The position numbers were made by a program, and so were the translations under genes. Shown piece after piece: positions 1 to 7,923 of a stretch of DNA of 10,000 nucleotides; position 1 is the first letter of the stretch, and every line of letters begins with the position of its first letter. The notes under the pieces were generated by a model, which ran no database searches, was not told the DNA's origin, and worked only from the letters and a program-made list of their open reading frames with translations. This DNA is from Salpingoeca rosetta (lineage: Eukaryota > Opisthokonta > Choanoflagellata > Craspedida > Salpingoecidae), in assembly GCF_000188695.1 (NCBI RefSeq), contig NW_004754929.1, forward strand, positions 2,145,403-2,155,402. Reading direction: 5' to 3'.

Positions 1-23
1 AGTAGGCACATATACACATGCAA

Positions 24-100
24 GTGTGTGTGTGTGTGAAGGCGTGTGAAGGTGTGTGTGTGTATGTGTGAAGGCGTGTGAAGGTGTGTGAAGGTGTGTA
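24..100. repeat. GT-rich minisatellite (GTGTGAAGG-type units)
   Basis: Several imperfect copies of a GTGTGAAGG or GTGTGAAGGC unit are embedded in GT dinucleotides. It lies at the beginning of the partial PLRG1 intron that runs off the left edge (CA-rich in the transcribed sense). Confidence 0.8.
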
Positions 101-108
101 ATGCGTAC

Positions 109-1772
109 TCTTTTGGGTGTTTTGCGAGTGCGCGGACGCTCTTCTTGTGGTTTGTGAGCTGCGCCATGCAGCGGCCAGCACGAATGTCCCACAGCCGAAT
201 CGTCGAATCGTGTGACCCTGGCACAGCGGTGGGGTGCAGTGTTTGTATGATGGAAAGGGGGGGGGGCACGGGTGAGCACGTGACAAGATCAACACGCGAG
301 AGCCCCCACACGGGCACCAACATCATGCTGTGTCATCTTCACCACCACCATCACCATCACCATCACCACGATGGCTGCACCTGAGATGACTTGCGGGTCG
401 ACGGGCTCTGTCTCAAGGGAGGCGACCGTGTTGGTGTGCCCGGACAGGCAGTGGATCTGCGCCTTTGTTCGCATATCCCACAACTGCACACACACGCACG
501 CACACACACACACACACACGCACGCACACACATAACACGGGTGACAAACAGGGGGAGGAGGGGAAATTGCATGGTGTCAGTGGCGAGCACAGCCATGGGT
601 GGGCGCGTGAGCGAGAGAAAATGTTGTAGTGACGCTGATACACAAAACGACAAGAGCAAGTAGCGGAAGAAAGGAGAACAAGATGACGACGAGAAGATAA
701 TGGATGAAGATGCTTCTAAAGGAGATGTGGTGTTTGCACACGATTACAAAGGCTTGGTGTGCTGGCCCAAACCAACACCTGTACTGTGCATCATTGGTGT
801 TGCCATGGTCAACATCACCACCACGTCCACCATGATGGCGAGTGTTGTGGTGGTCGGGAGGAGTGTGCCGCGAGGGCAAGTGGGAGAGGAGTGATCATGA
901 CACAACAGCACCAGCGAGCGACAAAACCGCCCCTGATGTGCATGTGTTCGCACTCTCAAACCAGCTCATGCATACGATGAGCAGCCACAAATCCAAACAA
1001 GCACACGCAGAGACAACAACAACAACATTGCACAAACGCTCCTCCTGACAACATGGCGTAAGCAGACAGAAAGAAAGAGAAGGAAAGAAAGAAAGAAAGA
1101 AAGAGGGAGAGTGTGTGTGTGTGTGCGTGTATGTGCGCGTGTGTGCGTGTGTTGCGGACTACACACCCGCACTGTTGAGTCGCGACCGCCTGTGAAGAGG
1201 ACGTCCAGCGTTGGATGCAATTTCAGCGCATACACGCCGCTACAAAAACGCATATGCGCACGTGCACGTGCACAAGTGAGTGGGCAATCTGTGCACCGTT
1301 GTGGACATCTCCTTTCCTTTCCCTTCTTCCTCCTCCACCTTCGCATTCTATTCTTTCACCTTCCTCGATAGCCCCCCCCCCGGCTCTTTCCACGCTCAGT
1401 ATCACACCTGAGGTGTCCGTGGTAGTGGCGAATGACCTTGTTCTGCTCCAGGTCCCAGCACCGCACCATCTTGTCTTCGCCAACGGAGAACAGGTACGGG
1501 TGACGCGGGCTGACCTCAAGACCGCGGACTGTGCTAATGTGGCCCGTCAGCGTCAGCTTCAGGGTCCCCGATGCAAGGTCCCAGATCTTGATGGTGCGGT
1601 CAGCAGACCCTGAGGTGTGTGTACGTGTGTGTTTATGTGTGCATGTGTTGTGTGTGTGTGATTATCATGTGAGATTGAGCAGGGTGATGGATTGGTGATG
1701 GAGAACGAGGCGACATGAGAGGAGCGGAGAGAGTGGAAATGATCCGAGGGTGGAACACAGCGCAAGTACACG

Positions 1773-1843
<71 letters not shown>

Positions 1844-3038
1844 CGCATTCAAACCACACGCAGACAACATGTGCGCACCTGAGACAAACCACTGGTTCTT
1901 TGGCTCGACGGCCAAGCAGCGAACCCAGCCGGTGTGACCGCTGATGACACGGAAGAGCTTCCAGTGCGGATGCCACTGGGGCTTTGGCATTGTCGGCGCC
2001 CTTTGTCTCAGCACAAGCTCCTTTGTCATGGGCTGCTTCTTCTGTGTCTGCAATAGCAATAGCAAGTGCAGAAAACACAACGAAAGACCGCGACAAGCGT
2101 CAGCAAACAAACACGGTGTACAGGCGCAGCGTGAAGTGCAGCACGCAAGCACCACGACCAAACAAGCGACTGCTGTAAGCCGTGCCAGTAAATGAGGTGG
2201 GTGCGCAACTGACATCAGACACGAGGGCGAGTGCCGAGCTGGGTTCCTTGCCCGTCTTCTTGCTGCATGGTGGATGGGACGGCAGAGGAGTGAAAGTTAG
2301 AAAATGCGCGTGTGCGTGTGTGCGTGTGTGTGTATGTGTGTGTATGTGTGTATGTGTGTCTGTTTGGAGGAGCTGTTGGACAGATGCAGACAGTTGGCAG
2401 CTGGATATTGTCGTTGGTGTTCATGCATTCGCACACAAGAGCAGTGACGCACCCTTCAAGAACATCTGTAGGTTTGATGGAGGGTCTTGCAGGGCCCGGG
2501 CCAGATGCTGCACCCTTTGCTTTCTTCTTCAAGGCCGCTGGTGGTGGCAGGTGCATCACCGATGCGTACTCATCCATCTTCTTGCATGCCAGCTTGGCCG
2601 GACGGCTATGACAACAACGCACATGTCACACAACAGCAACGTCAGTGCTGACAACGCTGGCCAAACAAAAACACAAACAGCCACAGGGACACTGGCGTGC
2701 GTGCAGAATTGTACTCCCACCAACGTGCATGCAGAATGAAACTCCCACTCACGTGCACGGCACACACACACACATACATACATACACACACACACGCACA
2801 CGCACACACACACGCACACGCACACGCACACGCACATAGATACATACGCACAGACACAGACACAGACACAGACACAGACACAGACACAGACACAGACACA
2901 GACACAGACACAAAACACATATCAGCAGCACCTGAGGTCGCCGTCTGACGGCCGCTTTGCGTAGTCTGACACAAACATGTCCTTTGTGCGCTTGATGGAC
3001 CTGAACGTGTGCTGGTCCATGCTCGTTCCCCCCTCCAT
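109..3038 (-). CDS. PLRG1/PRP46: Pre-mRNA splicing factor PLRG1/PRP46, WD40 protein (5' part, eight exons; C-terminus outside window)
   Basis: This is a spliceosomal WD40 protein of the CDC5L/PRP19-associated complex, which acts in the nucleus during spliceosome activation. In order of transcription the exons are 3038-2932, 2605-2453, 2262-2214, 2047-1879, 1609-1408, 1239-1167, 483-381 and 217-109. All junction phases agree and give 321 full codons. The start at 3038 gives an N-terminus like the family, with [12 protein letters not shown] at residues 15-26. The family signature [19 protein letters not shown] is at residues 123-141. WD repeats follow, with WD/CWD ends at about residues 169-171 (IWD), 211-212 (CWD), 253-254 (LWD) and 295-296 (LWD); a fifth repeat begins with [11 protein letters not shown]. 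The linker between the N-terminal motif and the propeller (residues ~36-122) is shorter than in animal PLRG1. The donors at 2214 (GTCAGT, with GTGTCT as an in-phase alternative) and at 109 (GTACGC) are the least certain. Identity is near certain; the exact ends of those two exons are less so. Confidence 0.95.
340..369. repeat. CAC/CAT trinucleotide tract
   Basis: Ten trinucleotides alternate between CAC and CAT inside PLRG1 intron 7, starting about 10 bases from the donor (GTG/ATG-rich in the transcribed sense). On the plus strand it can be read as a His run, but that frame has no other support. Confidence 0.85.
486..533. repeat. CA/CGCA microsatellite at the PLRG1 intron 6 acceptor
   Basis: An imperfect CA tract with CG interruptions. 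In the transcribed sense it is GT-rich and runs directly into the acceptor GCAG before exon 7, replacing a normal pyrimidine tract. Confidence 0.9.
1069..1153. repeat. GAAA tract followed by GT tract
   Basis: Bases 1069-1109 are mostly GAAA units. Bases 1110-1153 are GT with CG interruptions. Both lie in the donor-proximal part of PLRG1 intron 6. Confidence 0.85.
1616..1660. repeat. GT-rich tract at the acceptor end of PLRG1 intron 4
   Basis: Imperfect GT repeats. In the transcribed sense this is a CA-rich stretch ending at the acceptor CTCAG before exon 5. Confidence 0.85.
1753..1840. repeat. (CA)32 microsatellite in PLRG1 intron 4
   Basis: Bases 1777-1840 are 32 uninterrupted CA units, preceded by about 12 bases of CGCA-type repeat. 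In the transcribed sense it is GT, on the donor side of the intron. Confidence 0.95.
2306..2361. repeat. GT/GTAT microsatellite in PLRG1 intron 2
   Basis: GT units with CG and AT interruptions. In the transcribed sense the tract is CA-rich and starts about 45 bases from the acceptor. Confidence 0.9.
2759..2912. repeat. CA tract plus (CACAGA)n hexamer array in PLRG1 intron 1
   Basis: Bases 2759-2835 are CA with CATA and CG interruptions. Bases 2849-2912 are nearly eleven perfect CACAGA hexamers. In the transcribed sense the hexamers (TGTGTC-type) begin about 20 bases after the donor of the first intron. Confidence 0.95.
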
Positions 3039-3344
3039 GATCGTCGATGCCAGTGGGATGAGGCAGGTGGTGCTCGTTGGTGGTTGTGGTTGTGGTGCAG
3101 AAGAAGATCGTTCGCGGAAATTTATGCAAATCATTCAACACAATTCACCAGAGGCAGGGCAAGCGGGAAGATGAAGGAGCCACTCACACTCACTCACTCT
3201 CTCTCTCAGTCACACACACACACTCACACACACACACTCACACACACTCTCTCTCTCACAATCACTCACTCACTCACTCACTCACAAACACGCGCGCACA
3301 CACACACAAACACACACACACACACACGATGCACACAATGAAGG
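3039..3344 (-). other. Intergenic spacer: 3' end of the unknown gene and 5' region of PLRG1
   Basis: Only 306 bases lie between the stop codon of the upstream minus-strand gene and the PLRG1 ATG. Bases 3179-3327 are CACT, CT and CA repeats. A minus-strand CATAAA, a variant polyadenylation hexamer, is at 3121-3126, about 220 bases after the stop. A 3' UTR and a promoter must both be packed here, or the two transcripts overlap. No conserved coding stretch is seen. Confidence 0.5.
3179..3327. repeat. CACT/CT/CA compound microsatellite
   Basis: Alternating blocks of CACT, CTCT and CA fill half of the spacer between the unknown gene and PLRG1. It follows the stop codon of the unknown gene after about 17 bases. 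Confidence 0.9.
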
Positions 3345-5449
3345 TCAGGCATCGGAAGGCTGCTCTGTGAAGCTGATGTAGGTGCGCGTGCTTGCAGCAC
3401 GACCAGAGGACGTGGTTGTGCACGACCACGTGGAGGGACGAGCAGCCAATGTTGGCAAGCCACGGCTGCGCAGAATTTGCTCCAGTGCGTCAGCCACAGA
3501 CGCGCGTGTGCTGGCGTCAGCCCCGTCTTCGACCTTGCTCTTGCTCTTGCGTTGTGTTGCCTCGCTATTGCGCTCATCATGCGTCGCACCACGACCCACG
3601 CCATCGCCGCTGTTGATGTGGCAGCAGGAAGAATACAGTTCAGTTTCACGGAGCATGTCGGCGAGCTGTGCTTCGGATGGAGGCGGCGGCAGCGGTGGAC
3701 TGGCATCCAAGAAAGAAGCACTCGCACCACCTCCTTTCTGCGGTGTCGCAACGTGCTGCTGCTGGTTGCTGTGGTCCTGGTTCTCTCGCTCACAGTCGCT
3801 TGTCTTGTCGTCGGCAGCATCTGTCGCTGAATAGGCAAGCTGCTCCTCCCAGTGTTGTGCTGCAGGGCGCGCGTGCGTTCGTCGTGGCGGCGTCGGTGGC
3901 GGTGGCGGTGGTGGTCGCCGCTGCCTCCTGTGTCGTGGGGCAGTCGCGGGTGGTGGGGATGCTGCCACGCTGTTGACTGGACCCGGCTGGTGTTGCTGTA
4001 AGCCGCCGTGCTTGCGAGAGCGGTGCAGTTGGTCATACACCGGAACCAGGCCACTGTCGATAGCCGTCGTGACGAGCGACACCTCTGCCGCTGCTGCGTG
4101 GCGTCGTGGTGGCCGCGGCTTTGGCGCCGGGGCCTTGTGCCGGAAGTGCTGCACGGCCTCGTCTGTAAACGGCGCCTCCGCTTCTGCCGGCAGAAACACG
4201 ACAGAGGTCACACCGCGATAGTCGCTCGCGCGCGCCGCCCTGCTGTCCTCTGGATGCGGCGCAGAGATTGCCCTTGGCCGCTTGTCTTGCTCATGCCGTC
4301 CCGTCAGGGTGGAAGCACGAAGAGAGCATGGAACCGTCGCGGGAGCTGACGTGTGATGTGCTGTTCGGGGCAATGCACGTCGCAGTTCAAAGTCCTCCTC
4401 CCCACAATCACGATCATGCTCACCATCATCATGACCACCTTCATCACCATCATTAGCGCGCTCGCCATCACCAAACTTGCCTTTCTCTTTGCTTTCTTCA
4501 CGGACATCTTCATCACCGGCACCGTTCCAGATACCGTGAGGCCGTGTCGGTGGTGTTTCCACAAGACAGCGCGGGTCTACAGCAGCAGCATCGTCATCAC
4601 GCTCTCTTGTGCCACACGTTGCATCAGCAGAGTGCTGGCGCACAAACACGCGATGTGGTTCCTGTCTGCCGTGCATGTGTTGGTCAAGTTGTTGCTGGTG
4701 GTATGGGTGACAATGCAATGCAGTGGTGTCTGGCAGCTTCTTGCGCAGGGTGCAGTTGAGCCTGTTAGTGCTTTGAGCATAGTGGCTAACGTCAGTCACA
4801 TCATCCTCGCTGCTGCTGCTGCTGCTGGCGGTGGTGCTGTCATCGTGGCTGGGCGCGTCATGGGTTGACGGCAGCCGAATCGGACACACCATGTACGGGG
4901 AGGGGCCCGCACTCGGTGTCGAGTTACTTGACGGCGTGGAGACCGCCAGCCGCGAGTATGGCGCGCTGCTGTAGATTGAACCACGAATGGAGCCGTCGTC
5001 ATAGTGGTCATCGCCATCGTCATCATGTCTGTGTCCGCCTACACCCCATCCATCGCGCGGCATGCTGTACGGGGAAGCAGTGTTGTCACTGCCCGTGTTG
5101 GTGTTGCTGTTGCTGCGGTTGTACCTTGAGGAGGGGTTTAGCACAGCAGCAGTAAATGACTGCTGCTGCTGCTGTTCTTGCTGCATGCCGTGCGCGTCTG
5201 ACAAGTCGAGCACGAGCGGTGGCGGTGGGCGGTCTTGGTAGGCTGCGATGTTGATGTCTTCGTCTCGCTCATACACCGCCACGCGGGCAATCCGAATGCT
5301 CGGCTTTGTGCCCACATCCTCGCCTGGGAACGCATGTGTGGCCACACCGCCATGATCGCCGCCACCAACTCCACTGCTGTACTTATCTTTGGCTGCAGGG
5401 CTGTCGGTCTCAGCATCATCATCATCGCCATCATCATAACCATCACCGC

Positions 5450-5505
<56 letters not shown>

Positions 5506-6414
5506 CCATCATCATCATCGGCGTCTGCACGGTCATCCTCCCACCTTTCATGCTCTGCCCTGGGGCGGTGGTACTGCTCCTGATGCTGTTGTGGAATGGC
5601 GTTGAGCTGCACCAGTAGATCGTGTGACGAGTACGGGTTACACCGGCCAAGCGTCGGAGGCGCCGGCAGCCCCAATGACGGCCGTGGTGGTGGCTGACCG
5701 TGCTCTGGCTGATGCTGACGCTGGCCTTGATCCTGGTGTTGTCGGTGGGGAGGTGGTGATGATGATGCCGTTGGTGATGAAGCGTGCTGCGCTGGCCGCA
5801 TTGTGGATTTGGGTGATGTGCGTCTGCGAGTGTACCCTGGAAGTAGGGTGGCTTTGAGTGCAGCGAGCGGTGATCGGTGGGTGCGCGTGTGTCTCGTCAC
5901 TTGCTCAGGCGTTGCTACTTGTTCATGTTGCTGCTGTTGCTGCTGTTGCTGCTGTTGCTGCTGTTGCTGCCGTTGTGCTATGACCGGCTCCAGGTACAGG
6001 GGCTCCGCCGTGCTGGCGTTTGTATCGCCACCTGTGCCCTGCCACCCGTCCTGCTGACATCTGCCATCGCCTGTCGATGCCGTGCTGGTGTTGGTGTCAT
6101 CGTTGCCAATGTCGGTACCGCACCCAAAGTCCAGCGGCCCACCCTGTGCCCGGCACGCCTCTAGCCAGCACTCAAACGCGCCTGTGCACGCCTTGTCGCG
6201 CAACACAAAGTGCCATCGCCCACTGTCTGGGTAGCACACGCGAGCCACGTCAATGGAGAGCGTGCATCCTTTGCACATGTACGTGCGAATGTGCTTTCCC
6301 AGGATGCGTGTGCTGCGGTCGGTGGATATGACTGCCGCAAAGTCGCGCTCCAGCACCAGCTTCCCGCCGCCCTTGACACGGCCTCCAATCTCACGCGCAA
6401 ACGGCAACACTTCC

Positions 6415-6495
<81 letters not shown>

Positions 6496-6608
6496 GGAAA
6501 CCCAGCGAGGCAGGGATAGGGGGAGGGTCAGGTGGGAAGATGGGAAGGTGGAAGGGGACGTGCACACACACGCGCGCGCGCGCATGCAAAATGGCCCACG
6601 CACACGCG

Positions 6609-6644
<36 letters not shown>

Positions 6645-7471
6645 TGCAAAATGTTGAACGCACTGTGACTGCATCCGAGTGAGAGAAGGCCATGGTGGCG
6701 AGATATGGACCAGAAGAACACGTGCGAGCTGTGCAGGAAGTTTGTGTTTGGGTTCACGGCGCCCTGTGGCTGTAGCACACCTGAAAGAACGAAATTCAAT
6801 GGGGCAGTTGGAGACGTGGGTGAGCGTGTGTGCGCGGCCGTGTTGCCTGGGAGAGGATTGGTGAACGGGGAAATGTGCTGCCTCGATGTTGTGCTACAGC
6901 AGAAGAAAACAGACTGTGTGAACGCACACGGCCCCGCCTCACAGCGCACATCACACACGGCAACAAACACACATGCATACGTACATGCATACACATGCAC
7001 ATACGACACATGCACAGACGACACATACACACGCGCGCGCTGACCAAGATTGATGAGTTTGAGGACAAATGTTTCAGAGATGCCAAGCTTCTTTGCCAGG
7101 GAAATCAGCTTTGTCACCGTGAAGGTTCTGGTGTGAGAGCGAGGGTGTGGGAACGTTCACGTCGTCAGGAGGAGTTTGGAACATGGACAGAGTGAGGGAG
7201 AGGGGAGAGGAGAGAGTGAAGGGAAGGGGACAGGGACATGCACAAAGTGAGCGAAGAAGAAGGAAGAAATGACTGTGATGACATGCAAACACCACACACA
7301 CACACACACACACGCACGCACACACACGCACACACACACACACGCACACACGCACACACACGCACACACACACGCACACACGCACACAGACGCAGACCTG
7401 AGGCTGTGCTCTGCTGTGAGCTGTCGCAGCTGACACGCCCTGTTCAAGTCCTGCAAGGTGAAGAGCTCCAT
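3345..7471 (-). CDS. Unrecognised 1,114-residue protein: HTH-like N-terminus, Cys/Trp segment, long Gln/Asp/Pro-rich tail
   Basis: I do not recognise this gene. The model in order of transcription is exons 7471-7398, 7127-7045, 6780-6664 and 6415-3345 (stop TGA). Phases match at all three junctions. Residues 1-25 (starting MELFTLQDLNRACQL) lead into residues 26-60. This stretch (LISLAKKLGISETFVLKL, then INLGVLQPQG across the exon 2/3 junction) has the spacing of a helix-turn-helix followed by a wing. Residues ~100-184 look like a second folded segment with Cys 139, 142, 152, 168, 174 and 179 and Trp 159 and 175. Residues ~185-1060 are disordered: 14 Gln in a row, a stretch of roughly 45 residues dominated by Asp, and Ser, Pro and His patches. 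A short C-terminal piece (SVADALEQILRSRGL) may be helical. No signal peptide or membrane segment is visible. A nuclear regulatory protein is a guess. The 3.1-kb last exon is open throughout; the small exon 3 is the weakest part. Confidence 0.72.
5410..5519. repeat. ATC trinucleotide tract encoding Asp runs
   Basis: Mostly ATC units (GAT in the coding sense of the minus-strand unknown gene), with a few ACC or GCC units that place Gly between Asp blocks. The protein has one unbroken run of about twelve Asp inside a roughly 45-residue acidic region. It is in frame and coding, not intronic. Confidence 0.9.
5928..5969. repeat. Poly-Gln tract of the unknown gene (14 codons)
   Basis: Fourteen Gln codons on the minus strand, with one CAA after every two CAG through nearly the whole run. 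The DNA therefore repeats every nine bases, not three. An Arg codon separates one further Gln. Confidence 0.92.
6417..6492. repeat. (TG)38 microsatellite ending at a 3' splice site
   Basis: Thirty-eight perfect TG units. In the sense of the minus-strand unknown gene they read as (CA)38 and end in the acceptor AG at 6417-6416, directly before exon 4. Confidence 0.95.
6561..6642. repeat. CA/CG-rich tract in intron 3 of the unknown gene
   Basis: CA repeats with a short alternating CG run near 6570-6583 and a purer CA block at 6613-6640. In the transcribed sense it is GT-rich and starts about 20 bases after the donor at 6663. Confidence 0.85.
6961..7040. repeat. ACATGCATAC/ACACAT repeats and CG run in intron 2 of the unknown gene
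   Basis: Degenerate CA repeats with ATGC and ACGT palindromic interruptions, ending in an alternating CG run at about 7032-7040. In the transcribed sense the CG and GT run begins four bases after the donor GT. Confidence 0.8.
7291..7390. repeat. CA/CGCA microsatellite in intron 1 of the unknown gene
   Basis: About 100 bases of CA with regularly spaced CG interruptions. In the transcribed sense it is a GT/GCGT tract directly after the first donor at 7397. Confidence 0.92.
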
Positions 7472-7923
7472 GGTTGTTGATGGCCTGCTACCATTGCAAG
7501 ACGGCGCGAGTCACAACGTCCTGGTTTGGTGGTGGCTGGGTCGGCTGTATTGGCTGGGTGTTTGTTTGTGTTGGAGTATGAATGCAAAGTGGCGGTTTTC
7601 CTGCCTGCCTTGCTTGCCTGCTTGCTTGCCTGCCTGCCTACCTGCCTGCCTGTTTGCTTGTGTCCTCCCTCCTCACATACGATAGTTGTGGCAACCACCA
7701 CAAGCAGCAAGGGCGCACGGTGGCACAACAAGCCACCCAACCCACAGCACCACAACGCCACCGCTACACGCATTCAAATGCTTCGCGGCACAAACGGACA
7801 AAAAGGAGGAAGAATAAAAAAATTGTTGGTGCTTTTTGTGGGTGGTGGCGCGCTGCTGGCTCATCGTCATGAGCAATCATCACTGCTGCCTGTCCTCCAA
7901 CACACCCACCCACAGACAGCAGC
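7472..7923. promoter_or_regulatory. Divergent promoter region between the unknown gene (-) and NAD kinase (+)
   Basis: These 452 bases separate two start codons facing away from each other, so both promoters and both 5' leaders should lie here. Visible candidates are a CCAAT pentamer on the minus strand at 7549-7553, about 80 bases before the minus-strand ATG, and an A-rich TATA-like run at 7813-7824, about 100 bases before the plus-strand ATG. A tetranucleotide TGCC/TGCT tract fills 7601-7661. The promoter role follows from gene orientation; the individual elements are only weak matches. Confidence 0.55.
7601..7661. repeat. TGCC/TGCT tetranucleotide tract in the divergent promoter
   Basis: About fifteen tetranucleotide units, mostly TGCC and TGCT with a TACC and a TGTT variant. 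It is the only long repeat in the window outside the CA/GT class that lies in likely promoter DNA. Confidence 0.85.

Larger units (their letters stand above)
484..1166 (-). other. PLRG1 intron 6, the longest intron (683 bases)
   Basis: This is two to four times longer than the other introns in the window, and the WD40 protein reads straight across it. In the transcribed sense it holds a CA-rich tract near the donor (1110-1153), then a CTTT-type pyrimidine tract (1069-1109). A non-repetitive middle (about 540-1060) follows, and a GT-rich tract runs up to the acceptor (486-533). Apart from a short CAA run at 1012-1027 and low-quality open frames, I see no gene in the middle. Confidence 0.8.

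Noticed and set aside
24..100. Short spaced GT-rich repeats as a CRISPR array or telomere
   Set aside because: The units are irregular, have no unique spacers and do not match a telomere unit. The location is inside a PLRG1 intron.
88..384. Plus-strand open frame ending in about ten His codons
   Set aside because: It runs antisense through PLRG1 exons 7 and 8 and a CAC/CAT repeat. The His run is a repeat read in frame, with no other protein signal.
3124..3131. Exact octamer ATGCAAAT in the spacer
   Set aside because: A single eight-base match is expected by chance in a window this size, and no partner elements were seen.
4353..4868. Plus-strand frame of 171 codons with hydrophobic stretches
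   Set aside because: It is antisense to the long exon of the unknown gene and lacks coding-like third-position bias compared with the minus strand.
5235..5618. Plus-strand frame with a long Ile run resembling a membrane segment
   Set aside because: It is the antisense reading of the GAT repeat that encodes Asp in the unknown gene, which is open for 3 kb on the minus strand.
6210..6668. Open frames made of Cys-Val or Thr-His repeats here and at 1750-1944, 2312-2611, 2556-2974 and 7074-7480
   Set aside because: These are GT/CA microsatellites read in frame. They lie in introns of genes supported by homology or splice phases.
7031..7040. Alternating CG runs here and near 6570 as Z-DNA elements
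   Set aside because: The pure CG runs are only about ten bases long. They are next to CA tracts, so Z-DNA is possible, but there is nothing specific to support a function.
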